Notes: generated by a model from the sequence alone, not told the origin. A stretch of 64,000 bases of DNA from an uncultured Porphyromonadaceae bacterium (GCA_947567425.1 CANOLV010000014.1:1-64000), one strand, 5' to 3'; shown: positions 8,801 to 17,317, numbered from the stretch's first letter. Translations and numbers: made by a program.

Positions 8801-10405
8801 TACATCAACATGACCGGTGACATATTCGCAGAAGATCTGAAACTAAAGCTCGACGTCACCAACACCTATTATACCACTACCGACTCCATACATCTGACTC
8901 CTGGTTACATCAGATTCGGCAATGTAGCCCTCAAAGACCAGTATGGACACTCGGGCCGTCTCGATGGATGGGTCAGACACACTTATTTCAAGGATCCTTC
9001 ATTCCACTTTCAGGTCACAGGAGCAAGGAATCTTCTATGCTTCGACGTGACGGAAAGCATCAATCCCGACTGGTACGGACACGTGTTCTGCAACGGCGAA
9101 GTCTTCATCGACGGACATCCGGGATCCGTCAATGTCAACGCATCTGTCACAACCGCTCCTGACTCAAAGTTCACATTTGTACTTTCCGACACGGAAGTAG
9201 CCGACGAATATACCTTCCTGAGTTTTCATGACCGCGACGAAGCCAAAGAATCCCTCCTTCTTATTGTCGAAGATCCGGTCGCCGCTAACTTGAAGCGCCT
9301 GAAGGAACAATTTGCCAGAGAAAAGGAACAGCAATCCTCACCCACCCGATATCAGATAACCATCAATTGCTCCGTCACCGAGGACGGCGAACTCAACCTC
9401 ATAAGCGATCCTGTGGCAAGAGACAAAATCATCACACGAGGAAAAGGCAATCTGACTTTTGAATACAATAACTCCGACGACGACATGACACTCCGCGGCA
9501 AGTATAAGATCACGCAGGGTGAATACTCATTCAGTCTGCAAAACTTGATCTTCAAGACATTCAAGATCAAGTCCGACGACGATGAGTCAAAAAACTACAT
9601 CGCTTTCAACGGCAATCCTCTCGACGCCGAAATAAATATCGACGCATTCTACACAGCGCATGCAGTTTCGCTCAGCGACCTCGACGAATCGTTTCTTCAG
9701 GACCGCGACATAAAAAGCAACAAAGTTAACGTTAACGCACTATTGAAAGTAAGCGGATCCCTGCAGCAACCCGACATCAAGTTTGACCTCGAATTCCCAT
9801 CGCTTACGCAGGACACTTACCGAAAAGTACGAAGCATCGTAAACACTGACGACCAGATGAGCCGTCAGGTATTCTATCTGCTATCGCTCGGACGATTCTA
9901 TACCCCGGACTATATGGAGTCGACATCAAAAGGCAACGAACTCGTGTCTGTGGCGTCATCCACGATTTCTTCCCAGCTGAGCACGATGCTCGGACAGCTG
10001 AGCGACAACTGGACCATAGCTCCTAATATCCGAAGCGACAGAGGCGACTTCAGCGACATGTCGGTCGACCTCGCACTGTCGAGCTATCTGTTGAACAACA
10101 GACTGTTGTTCAACGGCAACTTCGGCTACCGCGACAACTCATTAAACAATAGCAACAACTCCTTTATCGGTGATTTCGACATAGAATACCTGCTGAACAG
10201 CTCCGGCAACATCAGGCTAAAAGCCTACAACCGCTACAACGACCAGAACTACTACGTCAAGTCGGCATTGACCACGCAAGGCGTCGGCATCGTGTTCAAA
10301 CGCGATTTCGACAACATATTCTCATTCCTCCGGAAAAAGAAAAAGAAGGAGGAAGACAAAGCCAAACACAGCGACAAATCTCCTCAGGCTGAACACAACG
10401 AATAG
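5807..10405 (+). CDS. TamB-like translocation/assembly module protein (DUF490)
   Basis: A 1532-residue protein with one N-terminal membrane helix (about 7-31), a very long repetitive beta-strand periplasmic body with AsmA/TamB-like segments, and a C-terminal TamB (DUF490) domain from about 1150. Family members bridge the inner and outer membrane as lipid-carrying grooves; E. coli TamB works with TamA and in phospholipid transport. The C-terminus after the domain is a short Lys/Glu-rich tail (residues about 1505-1532). The next gene starts 24 bp downstream on the same strand. No tamA/BamA-like gene is adjacent. Confidence 0.88.
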   Translation: MNWAYKILRTIIVSFLALSIIVPALLYALLSVPAIQDIARDRGQRELSELLGAEVNIGSVNIAPFNKLTLHDISIATAPGDTAVRITRLGAGIRLGKLLLQRRIVISYAEIIGLRGQLYRDSADAPLNIQPIIDHLKSDDSDKPKPDYDLKVNNIVIRKSSLSYDVLDMPRLTGTNGFDRNHIAVNDLRADIQVPRISNDDYEVIIRRLAMKERSGLSIESLSGTASLTDSGFSLKEFEIDLPNSAIRLGDIESDYEGWESLSKKWNKIPVDVRFLKGSKIYPPDLSAFYPPLEKFDMTFALAFEAQGSVDSLSVKHMAIQEPETTLSLDINGLYADGLPSVDSLTIDIDGLDIDIDARRLAAALRSRTMGNEHLWNRLDSIGHASLALTASASPARTDIDADIECRTGVASVTAQFDGSVYNRKGTLFGSVAIENADMRMFDADLGPVSLSLDLKSLVDKNIRWAKVDAMVDLFTYKGYEYSGISTSFTADREVLTGEFAIDDENVSAEFNGELGRSEGIYSCNARLNIRRFDPGKLNLYNKYPGYAMSARIESALKGNDFENLDGHLSISNFEFTDSLHNGIDLNYLSVLASGTTNPRYMLIHSDILDGRINGNYRLKDVVPTARGIIEDIFPALAGNKKPAAHAHDGTSPISLNTRLELRENATTRRWLEFFKSPVKILHPVSVNATIDGTDRILKASVDAPYLLQKDKFIEQTVLIFKADGRSRRSSLDFSTIYPTKNGNASVELKASGQTNRLDANLHWDIDRDRIFKGDVDLSAFLSEHLSDEGARSNLATLIKINPSEMIFNDTVWNVRPSTIDILDKKIDIRDFEVSRDNQYVKLNGTASDDPGHSICLQLLDMDLDYVFESLGIGNAMFGGTASGKFYASNLFSKQPQLETPGLHVDGFKYNFSVLGDADIVSRWDNESKGVVIDAKVIGRDKQTSTINGAIYPLNDSLDFRFKARHLPVGFMKPFMEAFTSDISGYASGDARLYGTFKYINMTGDIFAEDLKLKLDVTNTYYTTTDSIHLTPGYIRFGNVALKDQYGHSGRLDGWVRHTYFKDPSFHFQVTGARNLLCFDVTESINPDWYGHVFCNGEVFIDGHPGSVNVNASVTTAPDSKFTFVLSDTEVADEYTFLSFHDRDEAKESLLLIVEDPVAANLKRLKEQFAREKEQQSSPTRYQITINCSVTEDGELNLISDPVARDKIITRGKGNLTFEYNNSDDDMTLRGKYKITQGEYSFSLQNLIFKTFKIKSDDDESKNYIAFNGNPLDAEINIDAFYTAHAVSLSDLDESFLQDRDIKSNKVNVNALLKVSGSLQQPDIKFDLEFPSLTQDTYRKVRSIVNTDDQMSRQVFYLLSLGRFYTPDYMESTSKGNELVSVASSTISSQLSTMLGQLSDNWTIAPNIRSDRGDFSDMSVDLALSSYLLNNRLLFNGNFGYRDNSLNNSNNSFIGDFDIEYLLNSSGNIRLKAYNRYNDQNYYVKSALTTQGVGIVFKRDFDNIFSFLRKKKKKEEDKAKHSDKSPQAEHNE

Positions 10406-10429
10406 GAGTGTGCCTAAAAAATACTACAC

Positions 10430-11842
10430 ATGGAACTGCTTAATTCAATAAACGATATCCTTTGGACATACATACTCATCGCAGTATTGCTGTTTGCCGC
10501 AGTATGGTTTTCCGTCAAGACCCGGTTCGTCCAATTGCGGATGGTCGGCGAGATGATAAGGCTGTTGCGTTCGTCCGGAAAGAAAGAAGACCATGCCGGG
10601 GTGTCCGGTGCCGCATCCCACCGTCACTCCGTAAGCTCCTTCCAGGCATTTGCCGTATCAATCGCGAGCCGCGTCGGCACCGGCAATCTTGCCGGAGTCG
10701 CCACCGCCATTGCCATCGGAGGTCCGGGTGCCGTATTTTGGATGTGGATAATAGCCATACTCGGAGCGGCCACGGCGTTCATAGAATCGACCCTCGCACA
10801 GCTCTACAAGGTGAAAGGCCGCAATTCATTCAGTGGCGGACCCGCCTATTACATCCAGAAAGGCATGCAATGCCGGTGGTTCGCAGTGCTGTTTGCCGTA
10901 CTTATCACAGTCACTTTCGGACTTGCGTTCAACTCCGTACAGTCAAACACCATTGCAGCCGCCGCAAAAGTGTCATTCGGGTGGGATCCTGCAATAGTAG
11001 GCGTAGTTCTCACCGTGGCTACATTGATAATAATCTGGGGAGGCATACATCGGATTTCCCGGTTCAGTGAGATTGTGGTTCCCGTCATGGCTGTCCTTTA
11101 CATTCTCCTCGCCATATTCGTAATCATAATCCGCTTTGACCATATTCCGGAAGTCATCCGGACCATATTCGCCGACGCATTCACCGGCGATGCCGCTCTG
11201 GGCGCCGGATTCGGAAGCGCATTGATCATGGGCATAAAGCGTGGACTTTTCAGCAACGAGGCCGGCGAAGGGTCTGCTCCGAACGTAGCCGCCACAGCCG
11301 CCGTCAGCCATCCCGTAAAACAGGGCCTCATACAGGCTTTCGGTGTATTCACCGACACTCTGCTTATATGCTCCGCCACTGCATTCATAATACTGTGCGG
11401 CGACACATATCTCGACGGATCATCAGGAATCGAACTCACGCAGAACGCGCTTGAGAACGAAGTAGGCACCGTGGGCTCTACATTCGTAGCCGTAGCCATA
11501 TTCTTCTTCGCATTCACAAGCATCGTCTCCAACTATTACTACGGCGAGACAAACCTTCAGTTCATCCGCGACTCGCGCCCCATGATAATAGCCTACCGCA
11601 TCTGCGTGGGAGCCATGGTGATGATAGGCACCATCACATCGCTCGATTTTGTCTGGGGACTCGCCGACTTATTCATGGGGCTTATGACCCTCGTCAACCT
11701 CACCGCTCTCGCATTCCTTGGACGATACGCCATAATGGCTCTTAACGATTACTCCCGACAACGTCTCAAAGGCTACAATCCGGTCTATCGCCGTTCTACA
11801 ATCCCGCAGATTCAGCGTCACACCGAATGTTGGCCGGAATAA
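10430..11842 (+). CDS. Alanine/glycine:cation symporter family protein (AGCS)
   Basis: A 470-residue polytopic membrane protein with about ten hydrophobic helices. The AGCS hallmarks are clear: SRVGTGNLAGVATAIAIGGP near residue 80, then the block ATAFIESTLAQLYK (from about 115) with NSFSGGPAYYIQKGM downstream, and GIKRGLFSNEAGEGSAPNVA near 270. These transporters take up alanine or glycine with Na+ or H+. It follows the tamB-like gene by 24 bp and precedes a CPBP protease by 21 bp, so all three may be one transcript, although a functional link is not evident. Confidence 0.92.
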   Translation: MELLNSINDILWTYILIAVLLFAAVWFSVKTRFVQLRMVGEMIRLLRSSGKKEDHAGVSGAASHRHSVSSFQAFAVSIASRVGTGNLAGVATAIAIGGPGAVFWMWIIAILGAATAFIESTLAQLYKVKGRNSFSGGPAYYIQKGMQCRWFAVLFAVLITVTFGLAFNSVQSNTIAAAAKVSFGWDPAIVGVVLTVATLIIIWGGIHRISRFSEIVVPVMAVLYILLAIFVIIIRFDHIPEVIRTIFADAFTGDAALGAGFGSALIMGIKRGLFSNEAGEGSAPNVAATAAVSHPVKQGLIQAFGVFTDTLLICSATAFIILCGDTYLDGSSGIELTQNALENEVGTVGSTFVAVAIFFFAFTSIVSNYYYGETNLQFIRDSRPMIIAYRICVGAMVMIGTITSLDFVWGLADLFMGLMTLVNLTALAFLGRYAIMALNDYSRQRLKGYNPVYRRSTIPQIQRHTECWPE

Positions 11843-11863
11843 CTATATAACTATAAACCGATT

Positions 11864-12757
11864 ATGGACATGCAAACGATTGCTCCCGCACCCTTTCGAG
11901 GAGGCCTGCGTATAAATCCCGGAAGTGCTCTGTTTCTATTCATCTGCTGGTGGCTGCTGGCTTGGATATTCGGAGCCGTAGTCATCACCCGCACCGGAAG
12001 CTCAACCGTCGGACTGTTGAGGCTATCCATACTCCTCCAGGATCTCATTATATTCATAATGCCCGTGGCTATGACCCTCATACTCGCCGCAAAGAATCCC
12101 CTGGAGTTCATCCACATAAAAAAATGCCCTGGCACCATCAACTCCATTCTTGTGCCGCTAACTATAATAGTAGCCATCCCGGCTATGAACCTGCTCGTCA
12201 AGTGGAATGAAGGCATGCATCTTCCCGAATCGTTGTCGGCCGTTGAACAGATACTTCGGACAGCCGAGGAAAATGCAGGAGCCACTATCAACATGCTTTT
12301 AGGCGAAGTCGGAGTCTCTGACATGATCATATCCGTCCTACTCATCGGCATATTGACCGGAATAGCGGAAGAGCTTTTCTTCCGCGGCGCGCTGCAAGGC
12401 ATACTATTGGCCTTGTTCCGCAACCGTCATCTGGCCATATGGACTGCCGCCTTCGTATTCAGCGCCATACACATGCAGTTCTTCGGATTTTTCCCAAGGC
12501 TGATCATGGGTGCATTCTTTGGCTACCTCGTATGCTGGAGCGGTTCGCTATGGCTGTCAGTGATCGCCCACGCCCTCAACAATAGCCTCGTGGTCCTGTC
12601 GATATGGCTGATACGCACCGGAGCAATTTCATCCGACATAAACACCATCGGTACCGGCACATCAGCCGCATCAATAATGCTCGTCGTCGCCAGTGGCCTA
12701 CTTACCGCCATTGCCGTCTACACCATCCGTCGCGTCAACAACATCCACAGTTTATAG
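11864..12757 (+). CDS. CPBP family intramembrane glutamic endopeptidase
   Basis: A 297-residue polytopic membrane protein of the CPBP (Abi/CAAX-processing) family. The signature EELFFR is at residues 169-174 (Glu169, Glu170, Arg174). It is followed by a His in SAIHMQFFGFFPRL near 202 and HALNNSLVV near 237, the expected catalytic set. Family members include CAAX-prenyl proteases and self-immunity proteins of bacteriocin producers; no bacteriocin gene is nearby, so the substrate is unknown. It is the last gene before the strand switch and is convergent with the next gene. Confidence 0.88.
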   Translation: MDMQTIAPAPFRGGLRINPGSALFLFICWWLLAWIFGAVVITRTGSSTVGLLRLSILLQDLIIFIMPVAMTLILAAKNPLEFIHIKKCPGTINSILVPLTIIVAIPAMNLLVKWNEGMHLPESLSAVEQILRTAEENAGATINMLLGEVGVSDMIISVLLIGILTGIAEELFFRGALQGILLALFRNRHLAIWTAAFVFSAIHMQFFGFFPRLIMGAFFGYLVCWSGSLWLSVIAHALNNSLVVLSIWLIRTGAISSDINTIGTGTSAASIMLVVASGLLTAIAVYTIRRVNNIHSL

Positions 12758-12864
12758 CTCTCTTCATGCAATTAACAAACTGCAAGGCATTAATGCATAA
12801 CAGATAGAACCACCATCCGCATGCAGATTTTATATCGGAGAGAGACTTTCATCTTATCGTAGTG

Positions 12865-13806
12865 CTATTTCTTTTCGTGTTTGAACTTGATGGTTTTCTT
12901 TGTGTTGCGCTTGGGATATTTGACTTTAATTGTCTGTGGATTATCGTAACCTTCAACCACTATACGCAATACGGCCTCTTTCAATGGCTTGCCATCGTCA
13001 TCTTGTAATGCGGGCTCATTATTCCATTGAATGATAAATTTGCCATCAAATGGTATCAAACTAATGTAGTCCGACATTTCGTCACCGTCTTCATCAATCC
13101 AAACCCGTTCGATTTTCCTGACAGAAGTGTTAATTGGAAGGTTATTCTCATTTACAACAATAAGATATAACACATTTTCAAGTTTATCAGTTACCTCAAT
13201 GGGCACGACACCCATAACTGATATTTCACCAAGATAAACTTGCGTAGGAGTTAAAATAATTTCTTCATTTAATGCTTTTGATGTCACGGGGTAGATAAGA
13301 GTTTCATATCCCACATATTTAACTTGCAGGCTATCTCCAACTACGGCCTCTATTCGAAATTTGCCGTCAATATCCGTTGATGTTCCCTGTGCTGTCCGTG
13401 GGTTTATAATTGTAGCCCCTACCATAGGTTCTCTTGATATAGTACCGTCTTGTAAAGTATCTCCAGTGAGGACAACGCCTTTGACTATTATAGTATCGGC
13501 CATTGCCTGAGTTGCTACATATCCTTTTGTCAAAGATGTGTCGGGAGTCTGGGATTGCACGGCAATAGGAGCAAGCATGGCTATTGCTCCTGCCGATAAT
13601 CCGGCAAGCACAACGGCTTTACCCATAAGTTGACGCGCGCGGAGCTGTTGCTCCAAATATCTCACCTCGGCTTCGCATTTGGGGCACGTTCCGAGACAGT
13701 CACCCTTGTAGCGACACTCCGACGTTACAAACTCTATGTCATTCGCCTCGGCTATTTGCCGGCGAATCTCTTTTAATATCTTACAAGTCTGCTTTCCTCG
13801 TGCCAT
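12865..13806 (-). CDS. Membrane protein: Cys-rich N-terminal module plus carboxypeptidase-regulatory-like domain
   Basis: A 313-residue protein of unknown function. Residues 1-60 form a hydrophilic module with Cys8, Cys31, Cys37, Cys41 and Cys44, the last three spaced CxxxCxxC. A hydrophobic segment follows (about 61-81), then a periplasmic part containing a CarboxypepD_reg-like beta-sandwich (about 105-190: VGATIINP, DGKFRIEA, YVGYETLIYPV). The last 110 residues resemble no family I can name. The first 73 residues differ at only two positions from the upstream paralogue at 13810-14685, which carries a TonB C-terminal domain instead. It starts 3 bp after that gene's stop and is surely co-transcribed with it. 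Cytoplasmic Cys module and periplasmic sensor or effector is an inference from topology. Confidence 0.75.
   Translation of the reverse strand: MARGKQTCKILKEIRRQIAEANDIEFVTSECRYKGDCLGTCPKCEAEVRYLEQQLRARQLMGKAVVLAGLSAGAIAMLAPIAVQSQTPDTSLTKGYVATQAMADTIIVKGVVLTGDTLQDGTISREPMVGATIINPRTAQGTSTDIDGKFRIEAVVGDSLQVKYVGYETLIYPVTSKALNEEIILTPTQVYLGEISVMGVVPIEVTDKLENVLYLIVVNENNLPINTSVRKIERVWIDEDGDEMSDYISLIPFDGKFIIQWNNEPALQDDDGKPLKEAVLRIVVEGYDNPQTIKVKYPKRNTKKTIKFKHEKK
13592..13806 (-). repeat. Copy A of a 215-bp coding repeat (Cys-module)
   Basis: It encodes residues 1-72 of the gene ending at 12865. It aligns without gaps to 14471-14685 with about 23 differences counted by eye (near 89% identity). Almost all are synonymous; only two adjacent residues differ. 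Confidence 0.9.
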
Positions 13807-13809
13807 AAC

Positions 13810-14685
13810 TTATTCCGCTTCTTGATCGTCCATAAGGCGAAAACTGATAGGGACAGCCTGCCATACATCAGCGGGTATGCCATCTCTTTCTCCGGGCTTA
13901 AATTTAGGCAGAAGTTGCACAACTCGGATAGCTTCTTTATTAAACTCCTCAGGCAGATTACTTCTTGCAATTTCCGTATTACGAACTTTCCCGGTTTTAT
14001 CAACTAAAAAACGTACTATCACTTTGCCCTGAACGTAATCGCAAGTAGGTGGATATTTCAGGTTTTCGACAAAAAACTGAAACATTGCACTTATTCCGCC
14101 CGGAAATTCTGGTTGAGTTTCTGCGACCTCACCGACCACAGCGTATATCGGCTCTTCCATCTTTTCCGTTGAAGCAGACGCTTCTGCATTTGTGAAAGAT
14201 GCAGGGCATTTTACCGTTTTAGTGGCCGTTGATTCTCGCTCTTGATTAGCCGGTGAAATTGAGATGTCATCTGCAATCCCGATTTCACCTTCTTTTAGCC
14301 CACTACTATCAAACACTGAATTGACCGCTTCAATTTCGCCTTCCTCCTCTTCTTCGCAATCAAGAATCATCGCTCCCTGAAGCAACTCCGTAGGCTCACC
14401 TTGCAGCTTATCACTATCGTCTGTCGTTTGATTTGATAAACTGCCGCAGCCTGAAAATGTAATCATACCGGCCGATAATCCGGCAAGCACAACGGCTTTA
14501 CCCATCAGTTGTCGCTTACAAAGTTGTTGCTCCAGATATCGCACCTCGGCCTCGCATTTCGGACACGTACCGAGGCAGTCACCCTTGTAACGACACTCCG
14601 ACGTTACAAACTCTATGTCATTCGCTTCGGCTATCTGCCGACGAATCTCTTTCAATATCTTGCAGGTCTGCTTCCCTCGTGCCAT
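13810..14685 (-). CDS. Membrane protein: Cys-rich N-terminal module plus TonB C-terminal domain
   Basis: A 291-residue protein. Its N-terminal module (Cys8, Cys31, CxxxCxxC at 37/41/44) and membrane segment (about 61-80, ending in a cysteine, GCGSL) match the downstream gene almost exactly. Residues about 85-185 are a low-complexity acidic linker. Residues about 190-285 are a TonB C-terminal domain: PEFPGGISAMFQFFVENLKYP, then GKVIVRFLVDKTGKV and PKFKPGERDG. In this phylum such proteins are usually annotated as energy transducer TonB, but classical TonB has no Cys module and its N-terminus pairs with ExbBD. Whether this one energises a receptor is open. The upstream neighbours are the unknown protein at 14720-15505 and a radical SAM protein. 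Confidence 0.78.
   Translation of the reverse strand: MARGKQTCKILKEIRRQIAEANDIEFVTSECRYKGDCLGTCPKCEAEVRYLEQQLCKRQLMGKAVVLAGLSAGMITFSGCGSLSNQTTDDSDKLQGEPTELLQGAMILDCEEEEEGEIEAVNSVFDSSGLKEGEIGIADDISISPANQERESTATKTVKCPASFTNAEASASTEKMEEPIYAVVGEVAETQPEFPGGISAMFQFFVENLKYPPTCDYVQGKVIVRFLVDKTGKVRNTEIARSNLPEEFNKEAIRVVQLLPKFKPGERDGIPADVWQAVPISFRLMDDQEAE
14471..14685 (-). repeat. Copy B of a 215-bp coding repeat (Cys-module)
   Basis: This is the partner of 13592-13806 (see there) and encodes the first 72 residues of the TonB-domain protein. The similarity ends abruptly after the membrane segment begins, where the two proteins diverge completely. Confidence 0.9.
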
Positions 14686-14719
14686 AATCAGTGAAATTTA
14701 ATCAAACTAAAAATTGTCC

Positions 14720-15505
14720 TTAATAATCCAATAATAGAGGCACATCCTGCTCAATAGCAAAATTTACGGCCTGATATAGAATGGAGAAAGCACATTGTGC
14801 CAATTCTTCTGTTCTGTATTTATCACCTTGTTTTTTACGAAACAGAAAACCCAGTAGAGGCTTGGATTCTTTTCGATTTACAGGGATATAATATTTATCA
14901 TCCCTCCATGATAGAATCGTCGATTCATCAGCTTTCCATGTCTGACTGTTAAGTTCTTCCAATTCTTGTTTTAGCAATAGAAGTGTAGATACATGAGCTT
15001 CATCTCCGTTCGCCATATTTGTAACAAAGATTGATTCGTTCGGAATCGGTAACCACAGAGTCACATCGGAAAGTAGCGAAACATCACTTGCTTTCGACTT
15101 ACCTTTTTTGACAATAGGATCATCAAAAGCGCACCAACGGTTTTCAACATATTCAGGCAGAGGATAATTTTGCATATGACAAGCAAGAAACATTAACAAC
15201 GCACCGAAAGCCATCCAATCCGGCTTGTCAGTGAAGTAGTCGCGTTCATTTATCTCGTCCCATAACGGATGAGGCATAGGTTCGCCTATTTGTTCTAAAC
15301 CAGCGGCTAATTTTTCTGCCCAATAACATATAATGGCACGAATCTCCATAATCTCCGCGTTATCCTCTACGGGTTTTATTTCATTACCAAGCCCATCTGT
15401 CATTACACATTTTTGGCCATTAGCCTCAGCTATTTGCTGCACCTTGTTTTTCCAATTGTGGCTATAGTATCGGGTCAATGTCCCGGCATAGATATCTAAT
15501 CCCAT
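14720..15505 (-). CDS. Hypothetical protein next to radical SAM gene (begins MGLDIY)
   Basis: A soluble-looking 261-residue protein that I do not recognise as a named family. It begins MGLDIYAGTLTRYYSHNWKN, is rich in Trp and acidic residues, and has no signal peptide or membrane helix. Features that may help comparison: WAEKLAAGLEQIGEP (about 64-78), WMAFGALLMFLACHMQNYP (about 97-115) and ILSWRDDKYYIPVNR (about 200-214). It starts 12 bp after the radical SAM gene and ends 34 bp before the TonB-domain gene, all on the same strand, so it likely belongs to one four-gene operon. It could be a substrate or partner of the radical SAM enzyme; this rests on adjacency only. Confidence 0.7.
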   Translation of the reverse strand: MGLDIYAGTLTRYYSHNWKNKVQQIAEANGQKCVMTDGLGNEIKPVEDNAEIMEIRAIICYWAEKLAAGLEQIGEPMPHPLWDEINERDYFTDKPDWMAFGALLMFLACHMQNYPLPEYVENRWCAFDDPIVKKGKSKASDVSLLSDVTLWLPIPNESIFVTNMANGDEAHVSTLLLLKQELEELNSQTWKADESTILSWRDDKYYIPVNRKESKPLLGFLFRKKQGDKYRTEELAQCAFSILYQAVNFAIEQDVPLLLDY

Positions 15506-15517
15506 GTGAATGTTGTA

Positions 15518-16132
15518 TTAACGTTTATATGTGAATAAATCGAATTTGGAGTATCCAAGTGCGGATAGTGCGTTGCGGCTTTCCTCGCGGGCGGTGTCTG
15601 TATTATAGTCAGGAATAAGCGGTAGCCGTATTATGCAGTCTTTCTGACGGTCAGCTTCGGCAATCAAGCGTAGATTGAACAGCACACGCGAATTATCCCG
15701 ACCTGTGTATTGTCGGTAAATATCCGCGTCCATATCCTTTATGTCGATAATCCAAGAATCTACCAACGGGAGCAGAGCCTCGATATTCTCTTTCGGCACA
15801 TTAAGGGACGTTTCTAATGTCAGCCTCCATGACGGGCCACACAGTTCACGGAAACGGCATATAAAATCAGGACGTAATGCAGGTTCTCCGCCCCCGAAAG
15901 TCACGCCGCCGTTGGTGGCGATGAAATAAAGTTCATCAATCCTGACTTCATCGTATAGTGACTGGGGAGTGTATTCCTTGAAACGGTCACTATCGCCGAG
16001 CGATTGTGGATTCAGGCAGTAATGGCAGCGGAGCGGACAGCTGTGGAAAGCGACAAGCGTGGTTACTCCATCGCCGTCGGTGGAGAGGCGATGACGGGAG
16101 ATGCCAATTATTTTCACTTTTTCACTTACCAT
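15518..16132 (-). CDS. Radical SAM protein, glycyl-radical-activase-like
   Basis: A 204-residue radical SAM enzyme. The cluster motif CPLRCHYC gives Cys32, Cys36 and Cys39 (CxxxCxxC) for the 4Fe-4S cluster. NGGVTFGGGEP (74-84) is the SAM-binding GGE motif, and the stretch SWIIDIKDMDADIYRQYTGR resembles pyruvate formate-lyase activating enzyme. It lacks the extra ferredoxin-type cluster domain of long activases and is shorter than PflA (about 245). No glycyl radical enzyme is adjacent. Instead it heads a group with an unknown protein and two Cys-module membrane proteins. The start ATG follows a good promoter. Confidence 0.88.
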   Translation of the reverse strand: MVSEKVKIIGISRHRLSTDGDGVTTLVAFHSCPLRCHYCLNPQSLGDSDRFKEYTPQSLYDEVRIDELYFIATNGGVTFGGGEPALRPDFICRFRELCGPSWRLTLETSLNVPKENIEALLPLVDSWIIDIKDMDADIYRQYTGRDNSRVLFNLRLIAEADRQKDCIIRLPLIPDYNTDTAREESRNALSALGYSKFDLFTYKR

Positions 16133-16152
16133 TGCATTTGTGCTTCATACAG

Positions 16153-16184
16153 CAAAGCTACTACAAAATACTGACATTCGCAAG
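16153..16184 (-). promoter_or_regulatory. Promoter of the radical SAM / Cys-module cluster
   Basis: The minus strand has CTTG (16181-16184), a 20-base spacer and TAGCTTTG (16153-16160), which is a near-perfect -33/-7 pair. The predicted start point is about 15 bases before the radical SAM ATG. Confidence 0.6.
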
Positions 16185-16202
16185 ACTAAGATTCAAAAAA
16201 TA

Positions 16203-16925
16203 TCATTGTCTCACAGTCGCATTCGTTGTCAGTGACTGATGCAGACGCTTTGCCTGAGTCCTGAAGGTGGCGTAAGTTACACCCCCGCAAATCAGACCGC
16301 TGACAATAGGTATTGCCTTCGTGATGGTCCTGCCCGCAGTCTTCGCTGTTATTTGTGTTCCAAGCTTTTTCGCGACGGCTTCGACACCCTGGGCCACTAT
16401 CTGCTTCGACAGGATGTTGCCGGCGATTCGCGTTATAGTTTCATCTGTGATTCTACGACCTATCTCAACTGCAAGTTTCTTCACCAGCTCATTGGCCATT
16501 GTTACCCTGTTCATCACTCCGATGAAAGCCGTGAGCATTATCTCACCATCCTTTGTGAGATTGCCCCTATTGTCCACCATGTCCGGAAATCCATACAGAT
16601 AGCCCAGCTTCTGTCCTACCGAGACTACATGGTAATAGTAGTTCGCCAGATCAGCCGGTATGGAAGCAAGCACGGCAAATCCGCCCGGAATACCGGCAGC
16701 CGTCGATATTGCAGTCGCCTTGACAGTATGGGCATCGATCACGGAGTTTGCCTTCTTCTCGATCACAGCGTACGGGACAGCCTTTATCGGCGATTCGCTG
16801 ATACACATATCCAGTTTATCTTCCGGCAGATCCTTAAACACCTTGCTTAAAAAGGCCGTACGGTTAATTTTTGCACCGGGCATTTTTAGGATTCCCCTCA
16901 GAAAAGATATCCAACTTTCATTCAT
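16203..16925 (-). CDS. EcsC-like hypothetical protein
   Basis: A 240-residue protein with hydrophobic glycine-rich stretches: TAAGIPGGFAVLASIPADLANYYYHVVSVGQKLGYLYG (about 75-112) and a C-terminal GRTITKAIPIVSGLICGGVTYATF. The pattern of a hydrophobic hairpin followed by YLYGFP is reminiscent of the EcsC family, whose function is unclear (named from the Bacillus ecs operon), but the assignment is tentative. It lies upstream of the radical SAM gene on the same strand, separated by 70 bp that hold that gene's own promoter, so it is probably a separate transcript. Confidence 0.5.
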   Translation of the reverse strand: MNESWISFLRGILKMPGAKINRTAFLSKVFKDLPEDKLDMCISESPIKAVPYAVIEKKANSVIDAHTVKATAISTAAGIPGGFAVLASIPADLANYYYHVVSVGQKLGYLYGFPDMVDNRGNLTKDGEIMLTAFIGVMNRVTMANELVKKLAVEIGRRITDETITRIAGNILSKQIVAQGVEAVAKKLGTQITAKTAGRTITKAIPIVSGLICGGVTYATFRTQAKRLHQSLTTNATVRQ

Positions 16926-17317
16926 TACACCCTACATTAATTCTTTACGTTCTACATTAAGATAATGTCTCTCTTATATATTAGACAATATCCGCCTGCT
17001 ATCGTTTATCCGCACATCCCCTATATGACATTTTTAACAATCCGACACCCCACTCTCCCTATAAAAAAGCAATGATGGTATGCCAAATATATTAGGTATT
17101 ATTATATGAAGGGCACTAAAAGTGTACTTTGGGAAGTTTAAGGAAAGTGACGGAAATCGATTTTGCTATTTTTAGTATTCGTTAGCGATTTTCACTTGTC
17201 TGAATTTACCTCAACTGCTCCAAATCTTTGAATCTATTGAAATCTATAATTGAAAAATTTTTATGTCGATTGTTTCGTTCTTGGTTCTCCCTTTCCAATG
17301 AATGCAGAGCATCGAAT
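16926..17317. other. AT-rich intergenic stretch without a gene
   Basis: I see no coding region here. A 9-bp direct repeat CTACATTAA occurs at 16932-16940 and 16952-16960 (20-bp period), immediately upstream of the EcsC-like start, and may be a binding site. The remainder (17000-17317) is the 3' flank of the broken RhuM gene. Confidence 0.5.
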
